Shown here: piece by piece, positions 22,793 to 31,700 of the stretch
How positions within the stretch are numbered: the stretch's first letter is position 1
Layout of the letters: every line of letters starts with the position of its first letter
NCBI GenBank assembly: GCA_016210565.1
Contig: JACQUA010000032.1
Coordinates: 1 to 34,044, forward strand
Source of the DNA: Chloroflexota bacterium
Lineage (GTDB): Bacteria; Chloroflexota; Dehalococcoidia; JACQUA01
Direction of reading: 5' to 3'
Length of the DNA: 34,044 nucleotides
Program-made: the position numbers and the translations under genes
Notes under the pieces: generated by a model
The model's database searches: none
Told to the model about the DNA's origin: nothing
Seen by the model: only the letters and a program-made list of their open reading frames with translations

Positions 22793-24250
22793 ATGCCAAG
22801 CTCCACACAGCAGAAAACAAGGCAGGCGGCCCGTCCCTTCGACCCGGTACTGGAAAAAATCAAAAAGGAAAACGTCAAGTTCATTGATCTCCAGTTTACC
22901 GATCTGCCCGGACGGCTTCAGCACGTCACCATTCCCAGTGAGCAACTCGACGAAGGTTCATTCGAGGAAGGGGTACCCAAGCTCGACGGGTCATCCATCA
23001 GGGGCTTTGTGGACATCCAGGAATCGGACATGATGCTGCGTCCCGATCCAGCCACCTTTGCCGTGATTCCCTGGACCCCGGAGCACCTGAAGACTGCCAG
23101 GATGCTGTGTGATGTTTGGTGGGGTTTTGGCGGGGACCGCTTTTCCCGCGACCCGAGGGCCATCGCCCAGCGGGCGGAGAAGGCGGTCAAGGACATGGGC
23201 TACGACCTTTCATACTGGGGTCCTGAACTCGAATTCTTTGTCTTCGATAGCGTGCAGTGGGACGTAATGCAGCCCTACAAGGGTCAGGGCTATCAGATTG
23301 AGTCCAGGGAGGCGGCATGGAATGGACGCACATATCCCATCCGGTTCAAAGAGGGCTACTTCCCGGTCCCACCGCAGGACACGCTAATGGACTACCGCAG
23401 CGAATGCTGCACGACTCTCGGCGATCATTTTAACGTCAAGTGCGATGCCCACCACCACGAAGTGGCCACCGCCGGACAGTGCGAAATCGACATGTTTTTC
23501 GACACGCTGACGGTGATGGCCGACAAGGTGCAGACCTACAAGTTTGTCATCAAGAACCTGGCCGCCCAGCGCAACATGGTGGCTACCTTCATGCCCAAAC
23601 CCGTGTTCATGGACAATGCGTCAGGGATGCATGTCCATGTAAGCCTGTGGAAAAATGGCAGGAACCTCTTCTATGACCCCGACGAGCCTTATGCCGAGTT
23701 AAGCCAGCTTGCCAAATACTTTGGCGGCGGATTAATGAAGCACAGCCGGTCCCTGACCGCCATAACCAATCCCACCACTAACTCGTTCCGCCGGCTGGTC
23801 CCGGGCTACGAGGCCCCGGTGTATATCGCCTGGAGCCGGCGCAACCGCTCGGCCAACGTCAGGGTTCCCGTGTATCAGAAGGGTCCCAGGAACAAGGCCA
23901 AGAAGAGGCTCGAATTCAGAACGCCCGACCCTTCGGCTAACCCGTACCTGTGCTTCGCCGCCATTCTTGCCGCCGGCCTCGATGGCATCAAGAACAAGAT
24001 CGACATCGGCAATCCGGTTGATGACGATATTTACAAGCTTTCCCCGGAACGGAGGCACCAGCTTGGTATCAAGGAGCTTCCCGGCAGCTTGAAAGAAGCC
24101 GCCCAGTGCCTCGAAGAAGACCATGACTACCTGCGGCCGATATTCCCCGATGACGCCGTCGAAAAGATCATCGAAGAGCGCTTGAACGACCATCTCCAGA
24201 TTGCCATCCGCCCCCATCCCCAGGAGTTCCAGCTTTACTTCGACATCTAG
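22793..24250 (+). CDS. glnA: Glutamine synthetase type I (copy 1)
   Basis: GSI makes glutamine from glutamate, ammonia and ATP in the cytoplasm. The 485-residue protein has LDGSSIRGF near the N-terminus, the metal/ATP signature GPELEFFVF, HHHEVATAGQCEID, the active-site stretch NASGMHVHVSLW, and RLVPGYEAPVYIAWSRRNRS. A Tyr is present in DDDIYKLSPE, where the adenylylated Tyr of enterobacterial GlnA lies, but no adenylyltransferase gene is here to judge its use. AAGGAG precedes ATG 22793. It follows the membrane microprotein by 23 bp under the nitrogen-box promoter at 22561. A second, shorter synthetase follows at 24500. Confidence 0.96.
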   Translation: MPSSTQQKTRQAARPFDPVLEKIKKENVKFIDLQFTDLPGRLQHVTIPSEQLDEGSFEEGVPKLDGSSIRGFVDIQESDMMLRPDPATFAVIPWTPEHLKTARMLCDVWWGFGGDRFSRDPRAIAQRAEKAVKDMGYDLSYWGPELEFFVFDSVQWDVMQPYKGQGYQIESREAAWNGRTYPIRFKEGYFPVPPQDTLMDYRSECCTTLGDHFNVKCDAHHHEVATAGQCEIDMFFDTLTVMADKVQTYKFVIKNLAAQRNMVATFMPKPVFMDNASGMHVHVSLWKNGRNLFYDPDEPYAELSQLAKYFGGGLMKHSRSLTAITNPTTNSFRRLVPGYEAPVYIAWSRRNRSANVRVPVYQKGPRNKAKKRLEFRTPDPSANPYLCFAAILAAGLDGIKNKIDIGNPVDDDIYKLSPERRHQLGIKELPGSLKEAAQCLEEDHDYLRPIFPDDAVEKIIEERLNDHLQIAIRPHPQEFQLYFDI

Positions 24251-24300
24251 GGAAGGGTCAGCAGCGCTGGCACATTTATTTTGACAACTGACGGTACCGA

Positions 24301-24344
24301 AGCCCGTGGGGCAGGTTGTGTGGAGCCAACCTGCCCCACGGGCT
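24301..24344. terminator. Perfect 18-bp inverted repeat after glnA
   Basis: AGCCCGTGGGGCAGGTTG (24301-24318) and CAACCTGCCCCACGGGCT (24327-24344) pair fully around an 8-nt loop, 50 bp after the glnA stop. Only a short GTTT follows. It is a likely transcript end or stabiliser, but so perfect and GC-rich that it could be a mobile palindromic repeat. Confidence 0.55.
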
Positions 24345-24413
24345 GTTTGGAGGTTGGAGGCGGGAAGTTCGAGATAGAAGGCGGATGGGAGACTGTTTGA
24401 CTGTTCAGACTGA

Positions 24414-24431
24414 GGCACGCGGCAGCGTGCC
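24414..24431. repeat. Hairpin GGCACGC-GGCA-GCGTGCC
   Basis: Seven-base perfect arms around a 4-nt loop in the glnA-glnA2 gap. The 70 bp before it are purine-rich with a loose 7-bp periodicity (GGAGGTT, GGAGGCG, GGAAGTT). No gene seen in this 249-bp gap. Confidence 0.5.
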
Positions 24432-24443
24432 GCTACGGACTGT

Positions 24444-24471
24444 TTTAACCTCCACGTTGATATGTTATGAT
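24444..24471 (+). promoter_or_regulatory. Candidate promoter of the second glnA
   Basis: TTTAAC (24444-24449), 16 bp, TATGAT (24466-24471; 5/6 to consensus), 28 bp before ATG 24500. Unlike the three promoters upstream, no GNNAY-N6-GNNAC pair is visible, so this synthetase may not share the nitrogen control. Confidence 0.4.
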
Positions 24472-24499
24472 TTAACATTCAACAATTGGAGGTTGCTTC

Positions 24500-25849
24500 A
24501 TGACTTCCCCAGCAAATGACCTCGATAAAGCCAAGGAATTCGTCCTCAAGAAGTGCAAGGAACGGGAAGTTAAGTTTATCAAGTTGTGGTTCACCGATAT
24601 CCTTGGCTTCTTGAAGAGTTTTTCCATAACCGTAGAGGAACTGGAGGGGGCGCTTGAGGGGGGCATGGGCTTTGACGGATCTTCCATTGAAGGTTTTGCC
24701 CGCATAGATGAGAGCGACATGGTGGCCTTGCCCGACCCCACCACCTTTACTGTTCTGCCGTGGCGTCCCACCGATCATGCCGCCGTGGGCAGGATGTTTT
24801 GTGATATTCTGGTCCCCGGAGGACAGCCTTTCGAGGGAGACCCGCGCGGCGTGTTGAAAAGGAATCTCAAGAGAGCCGCGGAATCGGGCTACACCTTCTA
24901 TGTCGGTCCCGAACTCGAATATTTCTATTTCAAAAACTCGGATACAACCCAGGGCCTCGATCTGGGGGGATACTTCGACATGACGCCCCTGGACGCTGCC
25001 ATGGACCTGCGCCGGGAAACGGTCCTGACCCTGGAATCCGTCGGCATCGGCATTGAATACAGTCACCATGAGGTGTCTCCCAGCCAGCATGAGATAGACA
25101 TGCGCTATACCGATGCCCTGACCATGGCCGATAATGTCATGACTTATCGTATCGTAGTCAAAGAGATTGCCCATAAGCACGGCGTCTACGCCACATTTAT
25201 GCCCAAGCCTGTTTTCGGCATCAACGGCAGCGGCATGCACGTCCACCAATCCCTTTTCAAAGGCGACAAAAACGCATTTTTTGACGAAAAGGACAAGTAC
25301 CACCTTTCGCATGTAGCCCGGTCCTATCTGGCGGGCCTTCTGGCCCGCGCCCCGGAAATAACCGCCATAACCAGCCAGTGGGTAAATTCTTACAAGAGGC
25401 TGGTGCCCGGCTATGAGGCCCCGGTATACCTCTCATGGGCGCGGCGAAACCGCTCCGATCTTATCCGGGTACCCGAGTACCAGCCGGGCAGGGAAAAAGC
25501 CACCCGCATCGAGTACCGCTCGCCGGACCCGGCCTGCAATCCATACCTCACTTTCAGCGTTATGCTGGCCGCCGGCCTGGATGGCATCGAAAAGAACATG
25601 GAACCTCCCGAGCCGGTGGAGCAAAATGTTTTCCAGATGTCCGAAGAGGAAAGGGCCAGCCGGGGCATTCGGACGCTTCCCGGAAGCCTGCACGAAGCCC
25701 TTGAACTGACCGCCAAAAGCGACCTGGTCCGCAGGTGCCTGGGAGACCATGTATTCTTCAGCTTTATTGAGAATAAAAAGATCGAATGGGACAAATACCG
25801 GACCGCGGTTACCGACTACGAACTAAAACGGTATTTGCCCATCTTGTAA
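24500..25849 (+). CDS. glnA: Glutamine synthetase type I (copy 2)
   Basis: The 449-residue GSI has the shorter length typical of the GSI-alpha group of Firmicutes, archaea and Thermotogae. Motifs are FDGSSIEGF, VGPELEYFYF, HHEVSPSQHEID, NGSGMHVHQSLF and RLVPGYEAPVYLSWARRNRS. At the adenylylation-site region it reads NVFQMSEEER: Phe replaces Tyr, so modification by GlnE is ruled out. GGAGG lies 7 bp before the ATG. It is only distantly similar to copy 1, so the pair is not a recent duplication. nadE follows after 13 bp, probably in the same transcript, which would couple glutamine production to glutamine-dependent NAD synthesis. Confidence 0.95.
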   Translation: MTSPANDLDKAKEFVLKKCKEREVKFIKLWFTDILGFLKSFSITVEELEGALEGGMGFDGSSIEGFARIDESDMVALPDPTTFTVLPWRPTDHAAVGRMFCDILVPGGQPFEGDPRGVLKRNLKRAAESGYTFYVGPELEYFYFKNSDTTQGLDLGGYFDMTPLDAAMDLRRETVLTLESVGIGIEYSHHEVSPSQHEIDMRYTDALTMADNVMTYRIVVKEIAHKHGVYATFMPKPVFGINGSGMHVHQSLFKGDKNAFFDEKDKYHLSHVARSYLAGLLARAPEITAITSQWVNSYKRLVPGYEAPVYLSWARRNRSDLIRVPEYQPGREKATRIEYRSPDPACNPYLTFSVMLAAGLDGIEKNMEPPEPVEQNVFQMSEEERASRGIRTLPGSLHEALELTAKSDLVRRCLGDHVFFSFIENKKIEWDKYRTAVTDYELKRYLPIL

Positions 25850-25862
25850 CGGATCGGTCACA

Positions 25863-27599
25863 TTGCGTCAATTTAGACTCGGCCTGGGCCAGATAAATCC
25901 CTCTGTCGGGGATTTGGAGAACAATACCAAGAAGATCCTCAGCTTCATTCGAGCCGCCCGCGCCAGCCAGGTCGACCTGATAGCCTTTCCCGAACTGGCC
26001 CTGACCGGATATCCTCCCGAGGACCTGCTGCTCAAACCACAGTTCCTCAAAGACACCGTTGACCGGCTGCAGGAGATCGCCAAAGCATCCCAGGGCATCG
26101 GGGTGGTCCTTGGGTTTGTCGAACCGAAGGCCGACATTTATAATGCTGCCGCAATCCTGTGGGACGGCAAGCTGGCCGGCACCTACCACAAGACTTTCCT
26201 GCCCAACTACGGCGTCTTCGACGAAAACCGCTATTTCCAGGAAGGCAATGAATGGCCGGTATGGACCATCGCCGGCATTACCGTGGGCGTCAACATCTGC
26301 GAGGATATCTGGTATCCCACGGGCCCGCACGCCGCCCAGGTAAACGCCGGCGCCGAGCTTATCGTCAACATCAATGCCTCGCCGTTTCATGCAGGTAAAT
26401 GCGAGTTCAGGCATAAGATGATCTCCACCAGGGCCAGCGATCATACCGTCATCGTGGCCTATGTGAACCTGGTCGGCGGCCAGGATGAGCTGGTTTTTGA
26501 CGGCGGCAGCATGGTCTACGATGAGCAGGGGAAGCTCCTCGCCGAGGGTAAGACCTGCGAAGAAGAACTTATCATGATCGACCTGCCGATCGAGAACGTT
26601 TTCCGTGCCCGCCTTCACGCGCCACGCCTGCGCAAGGAAAAATTCCTGTATGAACAGCCGCGTATCCCTGCACCCCGGATCATGGTTTCGCCGGCAAGCC
26701 TTTCGCCGGTCAAGCGGGAACTGGGAGTCCACGAACCGTACGTTCATAACACCATAGCCGAAATATACTCGGCCCTCGTCCTGGGCGCCCGGGACTACGT
26801 CCACAAAAACGGCTTCAAGAAGGTAATAATCGGTCTGTCCGGAGGGATCGACTCCAGCCTGGTAGCCGCTATCGCCGTCGACGCCCTGGGCAAGACCAAC
26901 GTCATCGGACTACTCATGCCTTCACGGTTCAGCTCTGAAGCAAGCCACCAGGATGCAACCCTGCTGGCGAAAAACCTGGGTATCACCGCCAAACATATCC
27001 CCATCCACGCCATTCATGACACTTATCTGTCAACCCTCAGCGAGGAGTTCACAGATACTGAACCCGGAACAGCCGAAGAAAACATCCAGGCGCGCATTCG
27101 CGGCAACCTGTTGATGGCCCTCTCCAACAAGTTTGGGTGGCTGGTCCTTACCACGGGAAATAAGAGCGAAATAGCCACCGGCTACTGCACTCTTTATGGC
27201 GACATGGCCGGCGGGTTTGCCATTATCAAGGACGTACCCAAAACCATGGTGTACAAGTTGAGCAGCTATCGCAATGCCCGGGCCGGCAGGGAAATTATTC
27301 CCAGGTCGGTGTTCGAAAAGGCCCCGACGGCCGAGTTGAGGCCGGATCAAAAAGACACCGATACCTTGCCGCCCTACGACCTGCTGGACCCGTTGCTGGA
27401 AGCATATGTCGAAGAGGACCGGGACATCAGGCAGATCCTGGCTATGGGCTTCGACAAAGAAATCGCCAGGAAAGTAATGGAGATGGTCGACAAGAATGAA
27501 TACAAACGCCGCCAGGCCGCTCCGGGCATCAAGATCACGCCGCGGGCCTTTGGCAAAGACCGGCGACTGCCGATAACCAACCGCTACCGGAGTCTGTAA
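25863..27599 (+). CDS. nadE: Glutamine-dependent NAD+ synthetase
   Basis: The 578-residue, two-domain enzyme amidates deamido-NAD+ with ammonia released from glutamine. The N-terminal nitrilase-fold glutaminase (1 to about 270) has the catalytic triad Glu44 (FPELALTGY), Lys110 (YHKTFLPNYG) and Cys146 (GVNICEDIW). The C-terminal synthetase (about 300-578) has the ATP P-loop LSGGIDSSLVAA and LTTGNKSEIATGYCTLYGD. The start is TTG at 25863 with only a weak GGAT upstream; translation is probably coupled to glnA2, which ends 13 bp earlier. The glutamine supply from the cluster explains its presence here. Confidence 0.96.
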   Translation: MRQFRLGLGQINPSVGDLENNTKKILSFIRAARASQVDLIAFPELALTGYPPEDLLLKPQFLKDTVDRLQEIAKASQGIGVVLGFVEPKADIYNAAAILWDGKLAGTYHKTFLPNYGVFDENRYFQEGNEWPVWTIAGITVGVNICEDIWYPTGPHAAQVNAGAELIVNINASPFHAGKCEFRHKMISTRASDHTVIVAYVNLVGGQDELVFDGGSMVYDEQGKLLAEGKTCEEELIMIDLPIENVFRARLHAPRLRKEKFLYEQPRIPAPRIMVSPASLSPVKRELGVHEPYVHNTIAEIYSALVLGARDYVHKNGFKKVIIGLSGGIDSSLVAAIAVDALGKTNVIGLLMPSRFSSEASHQDATLLAKNLGITAKHIPIHAIHDTYLSTLSEEFTDTEPGTAEENIQARIRGNLLMALSNKFGWLVLTTGNKSEIATGYCTLYGDMAGGFAIIKDVPKTMVYKLSSYRNARAGREIIPRSVFEKAPTAELRPDQKDTDTLPPYDLLDPLLEAYVEEDRDIRQILAMGFDKEIARKVMEMVDKNEYKRRQAAPGIKITPRAFGKDRRLPITNRYRSL

Positions 27600-27613
27600 G
27601 GCCAGAGGGTAGC

Positions 27614-27630
27614 GGCGAGGTTGCCTCGCC
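27614..27630. repeat. Hairpin GGCGAGG-TTG-CCTCGCC after nadE
   Basis: Perfect 7-bp arms (27614-27620, 27624-27630) around TTG, 15 bp after the nadE stop. No T-run follows. The rest of the 198-bp gap before the rhodanese gene has no gene; it carries GCGGCTCGCCCGCCC, which also occurs inverted near 600. Confidence 0.5.
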
Positions 27631-27797
27631 GGGGTGGAGCGGCTCGCCCGCCCAAGCAGGGATTTCTGTTCCGCATTAACATAGCCGTGCGGTTTCCCCC
27701 GAAAATCGCCGGTACCACAGGCCGCCGTGCCTGTGAGACACCGGTTTCATCCATGCGTTGCTCCCCGCCATGGCTCGCGGCTACAGGGTGGATAACA

Positions 27798-28181
27798 TCA
27801 GGACTTTCGTTCCGTGGGATAACCCGCTTCCTTCCAGGCATCGAACCCACCCTTGAGGGCGTAAACGTCCTTGAAACCCCGGTCCGTCAATATCTGTGCC
27901 GCACGGGCACTGGAAGCCTCGTTGGTTCAGGTACAGTAGATCACGATGGGCCGGCCCCGGGGCACGGCATCGATGTTTTCCTCCAGGTCCTGGTAATGAA
28001 ACCGCACCGCCCCGGGCAGTTTCACTTCTGACTCGCGCCAGGTTATCGAGCTCCGCGTATCAATGATAAACACGGGTTCTTTCCGGTCCAGTTTTTTCTT
28101 CAGTTCCTCGACCGTCATCCTTGCCGTTTCAGGGTATACTGCTCGCCCGGGATCGAAAGCCGCCGTCCTGGTCGGTTCCAT
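27798..28181 (-). CDS. Single-domain rhodanese with in-frame TGA at the catalytic Cys (candidate selenoprotein)
   Basis: Rhodanese domains move sulfane sulfur via a persulfide on a catalytic Cys. Starting at ATG 28181 (GGAGG 5 bp upstream), the frame codes 84 residues with FIIDTRSS and LPGAVRFH, reaching IVIYCT and then TGA (27929-27927). Beyond it the same frame continues with normal rhodanese sequence (TNEASSARAAQIL, GFKDVYALKGGFDAWKEAGYP) to TGA at 27800-27798, giving 127 residues if the first TGA is read through. Homologues of this type read YCxCPNE; the Ser six residues on shows that the TGA stands at the loop-opening catalytic Cys. Cys83 remains two residues before. A hairpin follows the TGA. 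Either Sec is inserted, or this is a recent nonsense pseudogene; conserved downstream sequence favours Sec. No selABCD genes are in the window. Confidence 0.75.
27896..27910 (-). promoter_or_regulatory. SECIS-like hairpin downstream of the rhodanese TGA
   Basis: On the coding strand GTGCC-CGTGC-GGCAC forms a 5-bp stem and 5-nt loop. The loop begins 21 nt after the UGA and has G as its second base. Bacterial SECIS elements commonly lie 16-37 nt after UGA with a G in the first two loop bases. The stem is short, so this is support, not proof. Confidence 0.45.
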
Positions 28182-28200
28182 GGTTACCTCCGTCGGGTTC

Positions 28201-28256
28201 CAAGTAACAAGTAACAAGTAACAAGTAACAAATACAAGTTACAGGTTAAATGTTAA
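28201..28256. repeat. Heptamer tandem repeat D (CAAGTAA)
   Basis: Four exact copies of CAAGTAA (28201-28228) followed by four degenerate 7-bp units (CAAATAC, AAGTTAC, AGGTTAA, ATGTTAA). It lies 19 bp upstream of the rhodanese start on the other strand, so it may overlap that gene's promoter. Confidence 0.75.
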
Positions 28257-28374
28257 CCCGGTTGACCAGGCGGGGACAATGCGTATCTTTACCTAACCTC
28301 AAAAGCTCAAGGTATTCCCTCATGCCTGCTTGCGAGCACATCCAAAGAAGAAAAACCCTGTCTCACAGGCGGGG

Positions 28375-28391
28375 ATCCGCCAGAGGCGGAT
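28375..28391. repeat. Hairpin ATCCGCC-AGA-GGCGGAT
   Basis: Perfect 7-bp arms with a 3-nt loop in the 550-bp gene-free stretch between the rhodanese and the RHS gene. No T-run. Confidence 0.5.
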
Positions 28392-28428
28392 GCTACCGGT
28401 AATTTAACTTGCTCAGAAAATAGCGCCG

Positions 28429-28513
28429 CCTCCCCCTTTGAAAAAGGGGGACTAAGGGGGATTTAAGAAACAGGCAAAATCCCCCTGTATCCCCCTTTTG
28501 CGAAAGGGGGAGG
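28429..28513. repeat. 85-bp nested palindromic element
   Basis: The outer arms CCTCCCCCTTT (28429-28439) and AAAGGGGGAGG (28503-28513) and inner arms GGGGGATTT (28456-28464) and AAATCCCCC (28477-28485) are perfect, and each half can also fold on itself (CCCCCTTTGAAAAAGGGGG). It has the look of a small non-coding mobile palindrome. No coding capacity. The flanking 28514-28782 shows no supported gene. Confidence 0.7.
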
Positions 28514-28782
28514 TAAACTGGGTCTCCTCGCGATGATAGGCCATTTTCATCCTTGATGGCGCCCGCCGCCAGCGGGCATGGCTCTTGTTACGAAAATACC
28601 CGTACCACAGGCGTTCCCGCCCGTGGTGCCGGATGTTTTCCGGGGAAGTTCGGAATGACCGGCAAAGCTCTCGCTGTTTTCGGGCCGTTAAGCGCTCTTG
28701 ACAAGGGCCGTGTTCATTTTGTAAAGTATCTCAATTTCGCCATGGCCCGGGGGATCCGGAATATGAAACCTGGAGGACGGTC

Positions 28783-31700
28783 ATGTTTGGTATCCTGTCC
28801 CGAAAAGTCCGGCTCGCGTCCCTGAATACCCTACTGGTTGTGTTCCTCGTATCTACCCCCCCCCCTAGATGTTGTGGTCAAAGCTGCCGCCGCCAGTTCA
28901 CCGGGTGAGGCAGCGGCCGTACCCGCTCGCCCCGGCCCCGGCGCGGAGACCGCGCAGCTACAAAAAATGACTGTACCACCCAACCCGGTCACCAGCGACA
29001 TAGTCGATCTGGGCGATTTTCTGAAGGCCGCCAGCTTTCAGGCGGCGCCGTCGCCCTTGCCGTCGCCATCGCCCACAACCGTGGCCACTCAAACCCCAAC
29101 CCCAACGCCATCGCCGGTCCCGAGCCCGACTTCATCCGTCACCCCGGCTGCTACCGTGCCGCCGGTAGCCACCGCCTCACCCACGCCAACCCCATCCCCT
29201 TCACCCACACCCACTCCCGCACCGGCGCCGCAACCCTCCCCTGCCGTCACCCCGTCTCCTTCGCCAACCCCATCCGTCACCCCAACCCTCACCCCGTCGC
29301 CGGCGCCGGCAGTGTCGCCTACCCCGGTGGCCACTTCATCAGCCACGCCGTCCCCCACTGCTATCGTCACCTCCAGCGCCACCGTGCTGGCCGCTACTCC
29401 CACCCCGGCCTCCACCACCCAGGATAGCAAGACCGAGATAGTCACCGCCATCGTTACCGCCGACAAGGAAGCCGTTCTGTCCTCCGGCGATGGCCGGGTC
29501 AGCCTGAAGATGCCCGCCGGTTCCTTCAGCGAAGAGGTTAGGGTTGAGATGAAAATCATCCCGCCGCCGCCGTCAACCGGCATGAGGATGATCAGGCTGC
29601 TGGAACTAAACGCCTACGCCACCAGAAGAAGCAACGCCGCGGTAACTTCCCTGGCCAGAGATGCCGCCATTACCATTGTCAACACCGATAGAGAACTGCG
29701 GGGCCTGAACCGGCAATCCCTCAAGCTGTATTACCTGGACCCCGCCGACCGGAAATGGAAACCGGCGAGCAGCCGGTTCGATGCCTCCGCCATGACCCTG
29801 ACTGCCGCCACCAATCACTTCAGCTATTACGGCGAGATGGCCGACCCGGTGGTCTCCGGCCCGGCCACCATCATGGCCTTCGAGGCCCACTCGCACTCGG
29901 GCACGGTCAAAGCCGGCTACCCCATCGAGCTCCAGCCCAGCCCCGGCGGCTTCAAACCAAAGCTACAGTTGACCTATGACAGCGGCCGCGCCGACGGCAT
30001 GAAGAACAAGCGCTCCCTGGGCTCATGGGTGGGCACCGGCTGGTCGCTCCATCCCGGCGCCATAATCTACGATGAAGAGTCCAATGAATACACCATGGAG
30101 ATCGGCGGGGTGGGCTACGAGGTATTCCGCTCCGGCGATAAATATTTCACCAAGCCGGACATGTTCTACAAGATCACCCGGGATGAGGCCAATCAGAAAT
30201 GGGAGGTCTGGGACCGCGGCGGGACCTATTACCGCTTCGGCGGGACCACCGACTCGTCCCAGTATTACCAGAAGGACACCGAGCCCCCCCAGACCGTCTA
30301 CCATCGCTGGGACCTGAACTGGATCAAGGATACCCACAACAACCAGGCGGTCATCACCTACATCCAGAACACAGTTAACAACTCGGTGCGCTCCGCCTAT
30401 CCCGACCAGATGTACTACGGTAACAATGTCATCGTCTTCAACTCCAGCTACAACGAGATGCATCCCAGCGACGGCGAGGTACGGCGGGACAGCCCGGTCT
30501 CGGTCAGCGGCGGCGTTCCCGCGCCCAAGGTGATGGAAACCCGCCGGCTGGACAGCATCGAAGTGAAGGTCATCGTCAACTACGCCGCCACCCTGGCGCG
30601 GAAGTATAGCTTCGCCTACGCCACCACCGACCGGGTAAGCTCCACCGACTACGGCGGCATCTACTACTCCGGGTCCCACACCTTGACCTCCATCACCCAG
30701 GTCGGCGCCGACGGCGCCTCAACCCTGCCGGCGATGACTTTCAGTTATAGCGACCTGGAGAACTTCTATCTTGACGGCGACGGTCCACGCTACACCGGCA
30801 ACCCCGGCAACCCGGCGTCGCTTTCCTGGCCGAGGCTGACCTACCTCAGCAACGGCTATGGCGCCGCCGCCACCTTCGGCTATACCCGTCTGCCGGCGGT
30901 GCTCACCAATGATGTCTGGACGCGGCATGCCGTCACCAGCCGCACCATCAACCCGGGTATCGGTCCCAGTCAGAGCTATTCCTACGTTTACGACGGCAAT
31001 CCCGAATACCTGGGCAACAGGATGACCGCCCGCTACCGCGGCTTCCGCAAGGTAAAGGAGACCGACGCCGCCGGCAACTACACCTGGCGCTATTTCCACA
31101 CCACCGGCTACGACGATGCCGGCGGCAAGGACTGGGAAAAAGTGACCGGCCGGGAATACAAGGTCCAGCACTATGACTCGGGAAACAACCTGTTGCAGGA
31201 AACGGTCAACACCTGGAACTGGCAGACCTCCTGGTTCTGGGACCCGTTCAAGCCGGAGTACGCCTTCCTGACCAAGTGGGACGGCTACGACAGCAACGAC
31301 GGCAACTTCAACGACCCCGGGGGCATCGCCGTGGACGCCGGCGGCAACGTATATGTGGCCGACATGGGCAACGCCCGGATACAGAAATTCACCGGCGCCG
31401 GCTCGTATATTACCCGCTGGAACGGGGGATGGCTTACCGGGGGGGTGGCTGCCGCCGGCAACGGCAACATCTACGTGCGCCGGGCCCACAACGTCGACAA
31501 ATACGACTCCAACGGAGTCTTTCTCAGCACCTGGCAAGACGAAGGCTATTACGGCGGTATCGCAGTGTCGCCGGCCGACAACACTATCTATACCGTTTCC
31601 ACGACTCAAGACGACGTCGGCTCGTACGCCTGGGTAAGAAGATACAACATTTTCGGCGTCCTGTTGAACTCCTGGGGCGGCAGCGAGGGGTCCGGGGACG

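Noticed and set aside
25809..26804. 331-residue minus-strand frame
   Set aside because: Antisense to the glutaminase domain of nadE, whose catalytic triad is intact.
27798..28181. Plain truncation (84-residue rhodanese ending at the first TGA)
   Set aside because: The downstream frame keeps typical rhodanese C-terminal sequence for 42 codons, so a functional short form is unlikely.
28553..28825. 90-residue plus-strand frame in the repeat-rich gap
   Set aside because: No ribosome site, no motif, and it overlaps the RHS signal-peptide start in another frame.
29089..29583. Minus-strand frame rich in Gly-Val-Gly
   Set aside because: It is the mirror of the Pro/Ser/Thr-rich linker of the RHS protein.
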